A stretch of DNA of 64,000 nucleotides from the NCBI GenBank assembly GCA_947089905.1, contig CAMUMG010000001.1, positions 62,001 to 126,000 on the forward strand, read 5' to 3'. This document shows positions 55,782 to 64,000 of the stretch, piece by piece (positions within the stretch are counted from its first letter, which is position 1; every line of letters starts with the position of its first letter). The notes under the pieces are model-generated. The model saw only the letters and a program-made list of their open reading frames with translations. It was not told the origin of the DNA and ran no database searches. Both the position numbers and the translations under genes were made by a program. This DNA is from an uncultured Lachnospiraceae bacterium (GTDB lineage Bacteria > Bacillota > Clostridia > Lachnospirales > Lachnospiraceae).

Positions 55782-56801
55782 TCACATGCCAAACTGCTTT
55801 CCAGAAAGCTCAATAAATGGACGCAGTTCTTCACAAAGATGGTCAAATTGAGAAAAAGTTAAAGACTGTGGACCATCTGAGAGAGCAGTAGCAGGATTTG
55901 GATGGGTTTCGATCATCAGTCCGTCTGCTCCAGCAGCAACGCTGGCTTTAGATAATGGCGCAACAAGACTGCGAATCCCTGTAGCATGACTTGGATCAAC
56001 AATGATCGGAAGGTGGCTTTTTTCCTTAATAACCGGAACAGCACTTAAATCGAGAGTATTTCTTGTTGCTGTTTCAAAAGTACGAATACCTCTCTCACAT
56101 AATACAACATTTGAATTTCCCTCTGCCATAATATACTCCGCTGCATTAAGCCATTCTTCTATAGTAGCAGAAAGACCACGTTTTAATAAAACAGGAAGTT
56201 TTGTCTTTCCAGCTTCTTTTAACAGATAGAAGTTCTGCATATTTCTTGCTCCGATCTGGAGCATATCAACGTATTTAACTGCTGCTTCAATCGCGGTGAG
56301 ACTGGTAACTTCACATACAATAGAAAGTCCTGTGGCATCTTTTGCCTCTTTCATTAATTTTAAGCCATTTTCTTCTAAACCTTGAAAGGAGTAAGGAGAA
56401 GTTCTTGGCTTATATGCACCGCCTCGTAAAATTTGTGCACCAGCTTTTTTAATTGCCAATGCAGTTTCCATGACCTGTTCTTCACTTTCCACCGCACAAG
56501 GACCAGACATAATAACAAAAGAGCCTCTGCCAATTTTAACAGAACCTACCTGTACAACAGAATCTTCAGGATGAAATTTCCGATTGGCAAGTTTATAACT
56601 TTCTGTTACAGGAACGATTTTTTCAACATCTTCTGCAATTTCCAAATTTTTATTTAATAACTTTGTTTTATCTCCTACGACACCAATAATCGTAACTTCT
56701 TTTCCGGCAGATAGATGAACGTCTAATCCAGCTTCTTTTATTATATCTAAGATATGCCGAATAGACGATTCCTTCGCCTGCGGCTTCATTACAATAATCA
56801 T
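55782..56801 (-). CDS. aroF: 3-deoxy-7-phosphoheptulonate synthase (DAHP synthase)
   Basis: First step of the shikimate pathway: PEP plus erythrose 4-phosphate to DAHP. A 339-residue type I-beta enzyme with an N-terminal ferredoxin-like regulatory domain (about 1-70), then the barrel with [22 protein letters not shown] and IVDPSHATG. The N-terminal domain mediates feedback inhibition in related enzymes. First gene of the aro operon, with its own consensus promoter. Confidence 0.96.
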   Translation of the reverse strand: MIIVMKPQAKESSIRHILDIIKEAGLDVHLSAGKEVTIIGVVGDKTKLLNKNLEIAEDVEKIVPVTESYKLANRKFHPEDSVVQVGSVKIGRGSFVIMSGPCAVESEEQVMETALAIKKAGAQILRGGAYKPRTSPYSFQGLEENGLKLMKEAKDATGLSIVCEVTSLTAIEAAVKYVDMLQIGARNMQNFYLLKEAGKTKLPVLLKRGLSATIEEWLNAAEYIMAEGNSNVVLCERGIRTFETATRNTLDLSAVPVIKEKSHLPIIVDPSHATGIRSLVAPLSKASVAAGADGLMIETHPNPATALSDGPQSLTFSQFDHLCEELRPFIELSGKQFGM

Positions 56802-56845
56802 AAAATCCTCCTTTTTGTTACATAAAAAAATAAATTCGCGGTCTT

Positions 56846-56874
56846 ATTGTATTCGATTCTGTTTGTTTTGTCAA
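56846..56874 (-). promoter_or_regulatory. Promoter of aroF
   Basis: On the minus strand, TTGACA (56874-56869), a 17-bp spacer and TACAAT (56851-56846). The spacer happens to contain ACAGAATCGA, similar to the tyrA and egsA boxes. Confidence 0.75.
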
Positions 56875-56935
56875 TACTCTTTTACGTTGAAGTGTAACGG
56901 TTTAAAGTTAGAAATTATATATATAAATAAAAATA

Positions 56936-57027
56936 AAAAGAGCTGTTATACTCAGGAAATTCGATACAAGATAGTATAAATTTGATACCATATCTTATAT
57001 ATTCCATTTTAGTATAACAGTTCTTTT
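56936..57027 (-). terminator. Long-stem terminator after the cohesin-like gene
   Basis: A 17-bp stem (56936-56952 with 57011-57027, one G-U pair) closes a 58-nt loop. A T-rich tail follows on the minus strand. Confidence 0.7.
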
Positions 57028-57038
57028 ACAATTAGAAA

Positions 57039-58337
57039 CTACTTTTTCACAATTACATAAAATTTGATCTTTTTGCCATTTTGATCACAAGTAAACGTAA
57101 TGGGCACTTTTGTATGTTTACTATTTTTTAACCCTAGTCCTGTAATCTGAAATTGAGTTGTGCCAGAGACAGGCGTGATTTTGACATAACTTTCAAAAGC
57201 CGAAGCTACCGTAGCTGTATAGGTATAGATGGGATCGGAAGTCTTTTTTGTACCAGAAACGATTCCTGCAATCGCTACCTTTGCCGATTCTCCAACCGTG
57301 ACACTTAAAGAAGTTACCTTTTTTCCATTGGTATTTTGCACTTCTAACTTTTTAGGTGCTAACTGAACGGAAATCGGACAACATTCGGATAGTCCTTTGC
57401 TGCCAGTATCCATGATCCATAAATACACTGTCCCCTGTTCCTTCCCAACCGCCGTTACGGTAATCTGACCATGTTGAATCGTTGCTTTAGCAAGTTTAGC
57501 CGCCGAAGCATCCACAATCTTTCCCTTGGTGAGGGTCGGTTTCGTATTCGATGAGGTAATTCCTACAATCACTTTGCCGATCGAGGGCTTTACTTTTCCT
57601 TTCTTATCGAGAGTGTATTGATAGGAAGGAGAAATGTCGGTATAAAGAGTCTGTGTTTTACTATAGTTCTTGACATCGCCCACTTTTGTTGTTGCCCCAT
57701 TGCCATAGAGCGTAACTTGATTAGGCACTACTGGATTTGTATAGTTATAATCCTGAAACAGATGGGTACAAGCAGGAAGAACAACTTCTGGTTTGGATGT
57801 AGGTGTTGGCGATGTACCAGAATCGTCAGGAGTGGTTGGGATCGATAGTATAGTAAGATGTCCATCCGTTGTGTCTATTTGAACCATATTATTAGAAACG
57901 AGGAAAGGATTTAATCCTACTGTAACACTTCCCATATCTTTGTGATCCTGTAGTGCTTCAAAAACAATTTCATTAATTATACCTATTGGATCTGGATGAT
58001 CTAATTGAAATAGTGAATATAGATAATTATTATCTTGAGTTGGTTCTGCTATTAATCCCTTTAACTTAATTCCATTTATTTTTTTTAATTTTAGCTGAGT
58101 AGAATCAAATATAATATTTCCGCCAATAGTATAGAGATTATTTAATCCTCCCGTCTGTTCTGTCAGATTAACTTCAAATACAACTTCATCTCCTTTTTTA
58201 AAGTTTTTTGCATTAGTAGAGATAGTAACAGTGGCAGTTGCTCCTTCTGAAGATTTAGCACTGACTATAATACCGTTTGAAAATACTACAATAAACGCAA
58301 GCAATAGAATACAAATTGTTTTGTGTAGGTGTTTCAT
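57039..58337 (-). CDS. Secreted cohesin-like/Ig-like protein
   Basis: A 432-residue exported protein with a signal peptide (residues about 1-27, ending SAKS). Residues about 33-168 form a cohesin-like beta-sandwich (TVTISTNAKNFKKGDEVVFEV, GGNIIFDSTQLKL). A Pro/Thr/Ser linker (TTPDDSGTSPTPTSKP) follows, then two Ig-like repeats to the end. No sorting motif or membrane tail is present. The coding DNA for the C-terminal two thirds (57039-57850) is clearly richer in G and C than the N-terminal third, hinting at a chimeric origin. It may be surface associated. Confidence 0.75.
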   Translation of the reverse strand: MKHLHKTICILLLAFIVVFSNGIIVSAKSSEGATATVTISTNAKNFKKGDEVVFEVNLTEQTGGLNNLYTIGGNIIFDSTQLKLKKINGIKLKGLIAEPTQDNNYLYSLFQLDHPDPIGIINEIVFEALQDHKDMGSVTVGLNPFLVSNNMVQIDTTDGHLTILSIPTTPDDSGTSPTPTSKPEVVLPACTHLFQDYNYTNPVVPNQVTLYGNGATTKVGDVKNYSKTQTLYTDISPSYQYTLDKKGKVKPSIGKVIVGITSSNTKPTLTKGKIVDASAAKLAKATIQHGQITVTAVGKEQGTVYLWIMDTGSKGLSECCPISVQLAPKKLEVQNTNGKKVTSLSVTVGESAKVAIAGIVSGTKKTSDPIYTYTATVASAFESYVKITPVSGTTQFQITGLGLKNSKHTKVPITFTCDQNGKKIKFYVIVKK

Positions 58338-58706
58338 TCGTTTTCCTCCCTTTTTATTATTTTATAAATAGTACACTACTCTTAAAAACAATATAACATA
58401 ACGAATATTTGTAAGAAATGTAAGTTTTAATAAATTGTAATTATTTTCTTTTCAAAAATATTATTTTTAAGTAATTTATGAATTAAGTTATTTATCTGAT
58501 AATTTACATACACAAAAATTTTGAAAATTCAAATCAAACGTATATTGCCATCTTTATCAAAAGCGATTCTATAACATGTTGTATAAAAAAATTAAAAAAA
58601 AATCGAAATATAGTTGTATTATGCACAAAAATTTAGTAAAATAGATAATAAGATGGACATTTGGATTGGTTCATTTCGACTGACAAACGATTGGGAGGTA
58701 GTTCTT
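58338..58706. other. Divergent intergenic region with promoter
   Basis: Very AT-rich. A likely promoter for the EF-G-like gene is TTGTAT (58614-58619), a 17-bp spacer and TAAAAT (58637-58642). No gene is seen otherwise. Confidence 0.5.
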
Positions 58707-60800
58707 ATGGAAACGTATAAGTATGAAAAGATTCGTAATGTTGCACTGCTTGGTCATGGGGGCTGTGGAAAGACAACTTTAGTGGAAGCAATGGCTTATG
58801 TAACCGGAGTGACAAGCAGGTTAGGAAAAGTAGAGGATGGAAATACAATCAGTGATTATGATAAAGAAGAGGCAAAACGACTCTTTTCTATTAATACTTC
58901 TGTAGTTCCTGTGATTTGGGAAGATACAAAGATTAATCTGATCGATGCTCCGGGATATTTTGACTTTGCAGGAGAATTAGAAGAAGCTCTTTATGCCTGT
59001 GATGCCGCAGTTATTGTAGTTTCTGCTAAGGCAGGAATAGAAGTTGGAACGACAAAGGCTTGGGAATATTGTGAAAAGCACAAACTTCCTAGAATGTTCT
59101 TTGTTACAGATATGGATGACGATAATGCCAGCTTTAGACAGGTAGTAGAGAATTTAACCGAAGTCTATGGAAAGAAGATTGCACCATTCCATTCACCAAT
59201 ACGAGAGAGCGGAAAGTTTGTCGGTTTTGTCAATGTGGTAAAGATGGCAGGACGCCGTTTTACAAAGTTAAGTGAGTATGAAGAATGTGAAATACCAGAT
59301 TATTCAAAAGAATATGTGGATAGATATCGAGAAGCACTTTTAGATGCTGTTGCAGAAACCAGTGAAGAATTGATGGAGAAATATTTTAATGGAGAAGAAT
59401 TTACTCCACAGGAAATTTCAACAGCACTCCGCAGCAGTGTTATTGCAAGAGATATTGTTCCAGTATTAATGGGTTCTGGAGTAAATGCACAAGGCTGTAA
59501 AATGTTATTGTTAGCAATTGAAAAATATTTTCCATCTCCAAATAAGTTAGTTATTACAGGAATCAATCAAAAAACAAATGCAACATTTGCAGCAGACTAT
59601 GATGCGAATAAGCCAATGACTGCAAGAGTATTTAAAACAATAGCAGATCCATTTATCGGAAAGTTCTCTTTTATCAAAGTCTGCTCAGGTGTATTAAAAT
59701 CAGATGATGTGATTTATAATGCAAATAAGGATACAGAAGAAAAACTGTCCAGATTATATGTTCTGCGAGGAAAAGAACAAATTGAAGTCAAAGAGTTATA
59801 TGCAGGAGATATCGGAGCGATTGGTAAATTATCCAACACTCAGACATGGGATACGCTTTCTACAAAAGGAACACCAGTAATTTTTGACGTTCCAAAGATG
59901 CCAGTTCCATATGTTTATCAGAGATTCCAAACAAAGAATAAAGGAGATGAAGATAAAGTATCACAGGCACTTGCTAGATTGATGGAAGAAGATTTAACTC
60001 TTAAAGTAGTCAACGATACACAAAATAGACAATCTTTATTGTATGGAATTGGAGAACAACATTTGGAGGTAACAGCAAGTAAACTCATTACAAGATTTAA
60101 AGTAGAAATTGAATTAATGAAGCCAAGAGTTCCATATCGAGAAACGATTCGAAAGAGTATTCAGGTACAGGGCAGACATAAAAAGCAGTCTGGCGGTGCA
60201 GGACAGTTTGGAGATGTACATATTTTATTTGAGCCATCGACAGATTTGGAAAAACCATATATTTTTGAAGAAAAGATATTTGGTGGTGCAGTTCCTAAAA
60301 ATTATTTCCCAGCAGTAGAAAAGGGAATTGCAGAGAGCGTTCAAGCAGGACCTTTAGCAGGCTATCCAGTAGTAGGATTAAAGGCAACTTTAGTAGATGG
60401 CTCATACCATCCAGTAGATTCTAACGAAGTATCCTTTAAATTAGCAGCAATTAAAGCCTTTAAAGATGGAGTATTGAAAGCTTCTCCAATTCTTTTAGAG
60501 CCAATCGTAGAGATTCACGTCATCATTCCAGATAGATTTACAGGAGATATCATGGGAGATCTAAGCCGCAGGCGTGGTCGTGTACTCGGAATGAATCCAT
60601 TACATAATGGAAAACAGGAAATCGTTGCAGAGATGCCTTTATCAGAAACCTTTGGATATTGTACAGAACTGCGTTCTATGACAGGAGGAATGGGAGAGTA
60701 CTCTTATGAATTTGTCAGATATGATCCAGCTCCAGCAGATGTTCAGGCAAAAGTGATTGAAGAAAATGCAGCAAAAGTAGCACAGATAAATCAGGCATAA
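58707..60800 (+). CDS. EF-G-like translational GTPase
   Basis: A 697-residue protein with the domain order of elongation factor G. The G domain carries the P-loop GHGGCGKTT (16-24) and NLIDAPGYFDF, followed by domains II-V (GEQHLEV, QSGGAGQFGDV, GEYSYEF). The G4 motif reads VTDMDDDN rather than NKxD. It resembles the FusA2-type paralogues of Clostridia, not the housekeeping EF-G in str operons. ATG 58707 follows GGGAGGTAG. The frame is open from 58614. Confidence 0.88.
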   Translation: METYKYEKIRNVALLGHGGCGKTTLVEAMAYVTGVTSRLGKVEDGNTISDYDKEEAKRLFSINTSVVPVIWEDTKINLIDAPGYFDFAGELEEALYACDAAVIVVSAKAGIEVGTTKAWEYCEKHKLPRMFFVTDMDDDNASFRQVVENLTEVYGKKIAPFHSPIRESGKFVGFVNVVKMAGRRFTKLSEYEECEIPDYSKEYVDRYREALLDAVAETSEELMEKYFNGEEFTPQEISTALRSSVIARDIVPVLMGSGVNAQGCKMLLLAIEKYFPSPNKLVITGINQKTNATFAADYDANKPMTARVFKTIADPFIGKFSFIKVCSGVLKSDDVIYNANKDTEEKLSRLYVLRGKEQIEVKELYAGDIGAIGKLSNTQTWDTLSTKGTPVIFDVPKMPVPYVYQRFQTKNKGDEDKVSQALARLMEEDLTLKVVNDTQNRQSLLYGIGEQHLEVTASKLITRFKVEIELMKPRVPYRETIRKSIQVQGRHKKQSGGAGQFGDVHILFEPSTDLEKPYIFEEKIFGGAVPKNYFPAVEKGIAESVQAGPLAGYPVVGLKATLVDGSYHPVDSNEVSFKLAAIKAFKDGVLKASPILLEPIVEIHVIIPDRFTGDIMGDLSRRRGRVLGMNPLHNGKQEIVAEMPLSETFGYCTELRSMTGGMGEYSYEFVRYDPAPADVQAKVIEENAAKVAQINQA

Positions 60801-60808
60801 AAATTGAA

Positions 60809-60854
60809 AGAAGGTGTATGGCAGCAGTTTTGTTGCCATACACCTTCTTTTTCT
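60809..60854 (+). terminator. Terminator after the EF-G-like gene
   Basis: A perfect 14-bp stem (60809-60822 with 60835-60848) with a 12-nt loop and a T-run. Confidence 0.9.
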
Positions 60855-60978
60855 GCATATGGCAATAGGTAAATGTTTTTACAAAATAAATAAATTTTTT
60901 TGATAGCATAATCATATAGGATTGGATATAGAAGATGGAAATATTGAAAGAATATAAAAAAAATTTGACCATTTGACA

Positions 60979-61191
60979 ATGCAGCAAAAAGCAGATTTAG
61001 AAAGGGAGGTTGCTAAACTTTTCAAATGGAATAGAAGAAAAAGAGAAGATTTAGAGAAAGAACTTAAAAAAGTTGGAAAATGGAAAAGTTTTGGATTAGA
61101 TACAAATCAACAATACTATGCTGAGATTATAAAAGAATTTAAAGAACGCTTTTTGGCACTTCAAATCAAATATGGTATAGTTCAGTCATAG
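60979..61191 (+). CDS. Hypothetical protein, 70 aa
   Basis: A short Lys/Glu-rich helical frame (MQQKADLEREVAKLFKWNRR, KKVGKWKSFGLD, YYAEIIKEFKERFLAL). No good ribosome site precedes ATG 60979, so coding status is uncertain. The amphipathic pattern and its neighbour at 61280 suggest small accessory genes. Confidence 0.4.
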   Translation: MQQKADLEREVAKLFKWNRRKREDLEKELKKVGKWKSFGLDTNQQYYAEIIKEFKERFLALQIKYGIVQS

Positions 61192-61279
61192 TTTTTGGAT
61201 AAATAGGATTGAGACAATTACTTATTTTTATTATTAATAATATTTTTGAGGTCTTATAAAGAGTATTAGGTGAAATAAA

Positions 61280-61528
61280 ATGATCAAACGAATAGATTTA
61301 TACAAAATTCCTGAATTTTTAAAGCCAAACAAAGAAAAAAAAGAGAAAGTATCAGAATTTTGTAAATTATTAGATGAATATGAGAAAAAATTTAATGATT
61401 CTCCCCCTACAGAACCCTCTACTTTTTCAGAAAAACAATGGTGTACGATTCTTAAAAAATGTATCAAAAAAGAGGTTAAAGCAGAAGAATTTTTAGGAAT
61501 GGAATATGGAGATGATATTGATTATTAA
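61280..61528 (+). CDS. Hypothetical protein, 82 aa
   Basis: A charged small protein (MIKRIDLYKIPEFLKPNKEK, SFSEKQWCTILKKCIKKEVKAE in part) with no recognised domain. TTAGGTGAAAT precedes the start. No membrane segment. It lies just upstream of insertion-sequence-like debris and cas3. Confidence 0.5.
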   Translation: MIKRIDLYKIPEFLKPNKEKKEKVSEFCKLLDEYEKKFNDSPPTEPSTFSEKQWCTILKKCIKKEVKAEEFLGMEYGDDIDY

Positions 61529-61766
61529 AGAAAAGATACTTTTAAGGAACTGTCAAGTCAACTTTTAACCATAAGTTTGATCATCAGTTAAATGACTGAT
61601 GTAGTCAAGCAAAAAATTATTGAAACTATAAAAAAATATTCAACAATTAACAGCAAGGATTCAGAAGTTACTAGGAACAAGTATAGGAAGAAATCCACAT
61701 AATTGTCTTGCTCTTAACTGCCGCAAATGGATTGAAACAAACATCATTAAATAATAGTGTTTTTAG

Positions 61767-61820
61767 ATTGTAGACAAAGTGGTTCTGGGATTTATATCTC
61801 AGAACCACTTTGTCTACAAT
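61767..61820. terminator. 24-bp inverted repeat hairpin
   Basis: A 24-bp stem (61767-61790 with 61797-61820, one G-U pair) with a 6-nt loop. TATTTGAAAAATTTT follows. It is either a very strong terminator or the end of a lost mobile element. Confidence 0.7.
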
Positions 61821-61879
61821 TATTTGAAAAATTTTGGTGATATATATTAAGATATAAAAATCAGAATTTATCCTAACTA

Positions 61880-61908
61880 TTGCTAGTTTTGTTATAATAT
61901 GCTATAAT
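61880..61908 (+). promoter_or_regulatory. Promoter of the cas operon
   Basis: TTGCTA at 61880-61885, a 17-bp spacer and TATAAT at 61903-61908. A second TATAAT occurs at 61893. Confidence 0.65.
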
Positions 61909-61986
61909 TTTTGATGATTAGCCCTATTAAGATAGGTTAATTTTATTAAAAATTAGATTTCTAAAGAAAAAATAGGAGTAAAATTG

Positions 61987-64000
61987 ATGGAAAAAAGTAA
62001 TTCTAAATTTCTTGCGCATATAAGTGAAGATAAGCAAAGAGAACAGACGATTTTAGATCACAGTAAAGGAACTGCTGAGTTAGCTGCTGATTTTGCTTCT
62101 GTATTTGGCTGCAAAGACTGGGGATATGCGTGTGGTTTAATGCACGATATCGGAAAATATTCCCTTGGATTTCAAAAACGCTTAAAAGGAGGTCCTAGAG
62201 TAGATCATTCCACAGCAGGAGCAAAAGAGTTTTATAAAATAAAAAATATTATGGCAGCTTATTGTGTCTGTGGTCATCATACAGGACTTTTAAATGGCGG
62301 CAGCAGAGCAGATACATCAGAGAACAATTCTTTTTATGGAAGAATGCAAAAACAAGTAGAAGATTATTCTGTTTTTCAAACAGAACTATCGATGCCTGAC
62401 GTCAGTAATCCACCACTAAACTCTTTAAAAAAAGGTGGTTTTAGTGCTTCCTTTTTTATTCGAATGTTATTTTCCTGTTTAGTAGACGCAGATTTTCTGA
62501 ACACAGAAACTTTTATGACAGAAAATAAGTCAGGAAGAGAAACACTTTTAGATATCAGTATAGATGAACTATATCAAAAACTTCTTGAAGATATTGATAA
62601 AAAGAAATGGCGTGAAGTTTCTGATAGGGAAACAGTAAATGGAAGAAGAAGTATGATTCTAAATGCCTGTTTAGAACAGGGAAAACAACCACAGGGGCTT
62701 TTTACTCTTACTGTTCCGACAGGAGGAGGAAAAACAATTTCTTCTTTAGCATTTGCACTTACACATGCAAAAGAACATAGACTGCATCGTGTTATTTATG
62801 CAATTCCATATACTTCAATTATTGAGCAAAATGTAGAAGTATTTCGCAGTATTCTCGGAAACGAATCTGTATTAGAAGATCATTCAAATGTAGAATATGA
62901 AGACGAAGAAAATAAAGAGGAATTAAAAAAGATACAATTAGCGACAGAAAACTGGGATCGACCAGTAGTAGTAACAACAAATGTTCAATTCTTTGAATCT
63001 CTGTTTGCAAATAAATCTTCAAAATGCAGAAAATTACATAATATTGCCGGCAGTGTCATTATTTTAGATGAAGCACAGATGCTGCCAGAGCCTTATTTAC
63101 TTCCTTGTATTCAGGCACTTAGCGAATTGATTTATAATTATCATTGTTCTGTGGTTTTATGTACGGCAACTCAGCCATCTATCCAAAAATTTTTTGCAAA
63201 AGAGATTGTAGCAAAAGAACTCTGTCCACTTGTTTTAGAGCAATATGATTTTTTCCAAAGAGTCTTGATTGAATTTATGGGGGAGTGGTCACAAGAAGAA
63301 CTCATAAAACAATTAAAAAAAGAAACACAGGCTCTGTGTATTGTAAATAGCAGAAAGAGAGCTCAAAAAATTTTTGAAGAGTTAGGTGACAGTGAAGATC
63401 ATTTTTATTTATCTACTCTTTTATACCCAAATCACCGCAAAAAGCAACTAGAAAAGATAAGAACTCGGTTAAAAGAAAAAAAGAGATGTATTTTGATTGC
63501 CACCAGTTTAGTAGAGGCAGGTGTCGATTTTGACTTTCAGACGGTTTATCGGGAATTGGCAGGGTTAGATTCTATTATTCAAGCAGCAGGCAGATGCAAC
63601 CGACATGGAAAACGCAGTAAGGAAGAAAGTAAAACAAAGGTATTTACTTTCCCAGATGCGGAAAGAAACAGGATTGCTCCAGAATTAAGAAGACCAATCA
63701 GTGTTGCAAAACAAATAATTCAAAACCATGATAAATTCGATTCGATAGAGGCGATTGAAGATTATTTTAACCGCCTGTTTTATTTAGAAGGTGATGGATT
63801 AGATGCAAAGGAGATTATAGAGCAATTTGAAGAAGGGGTACGTTCCAGTTCCTATCCATTTCAGACGGTTGCAGAACAATTTAAATTAATAGAAGACAAA
63901 ACGATTCCTGTTTTTATTGCAAAAGATGCACAGGCAATAGAATTGTTAAAAAAGTTTAGACAAGGACAATATACAAAGCAATTAATACGAAAAATGGGAC
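61987..64000 (+). CDS. cas3: CRISPR-associated helicase/nuclease Cas3, 5' part
   Basis: An open frame of 671 codons running off the window. The N-terminal HD nuclease has H25 in LDHSKGT and the HD pair H53-D54 in LMHDIGKY. A conserved-looking H in CGHHTGLLNGG is also present. The superfamily 2 helicase has Walker A VPTGGGKT (near 241), DEAQMLPEP (near 360), SAT-like CTATQPS, and motif VI QAAGRCNRHGK (near 530). Cas3 degrades DNA recruited by Cascade. HD and helicase in one chain and position as first gene fit type I-C, but the subtype genes lie beyond the window. AGGAG is 8 bp before the ATG. Confidence 0.95.
   Translation, partial: MEKSNSKFLAHISEDKQREQTILDHSKGTAELAADFASVFGCKDWGYACGLMHDIGKYSLGFQKRLKGGPRVDHSTAGAKEFYKIKNIMAAYCVCGHHTGLLNGGSRADTSENNSFYGRMQKQVEDYSVFQTELSMPDVSNPPLNSLKKGGFSASFFIRMLFSCLVDADFLNTETFMTENKSGRETLLDISIDELYQKLLEDIDKKKWREVSDRETVNGRRSMILNACLEQGKQPQGLFTLTVPTGGGKTISSLAFALTHAKEHRLHRVIYAIPYTSIIEQNVEVFRSILGNESVLEDHSNVEYEDEENKEELKKIQLATENWDRPVVVTTNVQFFESLFANKSSKCRKLHNIAGSVIILDEAQMLPEPYLLPCIQALSELIYNYHCSVVLCTATQPSIQKFFAKEIVAKELCPLVLEQYDFFQRVLIEFMGEWSQEELIKQLKKETQALCIVNSRKRAQKIFEELGDSEDHFYLSTLLYPNHRKKQLEKIRTRLKEKKRCILIATSLVEAGVDFDFQTVYRELAGLDSIIQAAGRCNRHGKRSKEESKTKVFTFPDAERNRIAPELRRPISVAKQIIQNHDKFDSIEAIEDYFNRLFYLEGDGLDAKEIIEQFEEGVRSSSYPFQTVAEQFKLIEDKTIPVFIAKDAQAIELLKKFRQGQYTKQLIRKMG

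Larger units (their letters stand above)
61529..61986 (+). other. Debris region upstream of cas3
   Basis: No intact gene. Two overlapping short frames (a 36-codon one from ATG 61592 and a 40-codon one ending QKLLGTSIGRNPHNCLALNC onward to a stop near 61751) look like the decayed tail of a mobile gene. A 24-bp hairpin follows at 61767-61820, then the cas3 promoter. Confidence 0.4.

Noticed and set aside
56853..56862. Third copy of the GACAGAATCGAGG box upstream of aroF
   Set aside because: The match is shorter and falls in the spacer of a consensus promoter, so it is probably coincidental.
1..64000. CRISPR array within the window
   Set aside because: No set of regularly spaced identical repeats was found; the single repeat-like sequence near 61705 is not an array.
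1..64000. tRNA or rRNA genes
   Set aside because: No cloverleaf with a TTCGAATC-type T-arm or rRNA signature stood out on either strand by eye; a covariance scan was not possible.

Overview
The window is 64 kb of low-GC chromosome from a spore-forming anaerobic Firmicute. It is most likely a member of the Lachnospiraceae (Clostridia), judged from gene order, AT-rich codon use, sigma-A promoters of the TTGACA-17-TATAAT type, and sporulation genes (sigK, a SpoIID-like gene). Housekeeping content dominates, and nearly all of it is intact.

Layout. 1-14.9 kb: dnaK(end)-dnaJ, prmA-rsmE, cysteine desulfurase-thiI, an HPr-like gene lacking the phosphorylatable His, mtaB, ireB-ruvX-DUF1292-fur, rnjA, an MltG-like stub, trmR and a U32 tRNA-hydroxylation gene. 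15.0-23.8 kb: a sigK gene cut in two by an 8.16-kb element carrying DUF3737, a PatB/MalY C-S lyase, two small paralogous proteins, an MFS transporter and three tandem large serine recombinases. 23.9-36.6 kb: carB, a nucleotidyltransferase, an NrtR-like NUDIX protein, a HEAT-like protein, a VWA plus PurA-like pair, an M23 lipoprotein, and pyrK-zinc phospholipase-like-pyrD. 36.6-40.1 kb is an accessory patch: a 369-bp inverted-repeat, RNA-like element, a decayed TIR-STAND-TPR gene and gene remnants. 40.1-51.8 kb: pyrE, galK-galE, lepB, an SDR, spoIID-like, queA, a small macro-domain cluster, phosphoglucomutase and a FliD-like protein. 51.8-60.8 kb: egsA-aroA-tyrA-aroF on the minus strand, a secreted cohesin-like protein and an EF-G-like GTPase. 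61-64 kb: small hypotheticals, insertion-sequence-like debris with a 24-bp hairpin, then the first two thirds of a type I CRISPR cas3 running off the window.

The most important observation is the sigK interruption. The 5' part (ending in GISRSY) and a 28-codon 3' part (starting YVSRIEKKAIRKL) lie 8,162 bp apart, immediately outside the element. Joining them at a shared TA dinucleotide restores the reading frame and a complete region 4.2. The sequence that would flank this TA in the excised circle is an imperfect inverted repeat, as expected for a serine-recombinase site. This is a skin-like element, presumably excised in the mother cell, and its cargo is unlike that of the Bacillus subtilis skin.

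Secondary candidates are the VWA/PurA-like operon with tandem palindromes at its promoter, the 369-bp structured element, the broken TIR-STAND gene, and the accessory cluster with a TARG1-type macro domain.
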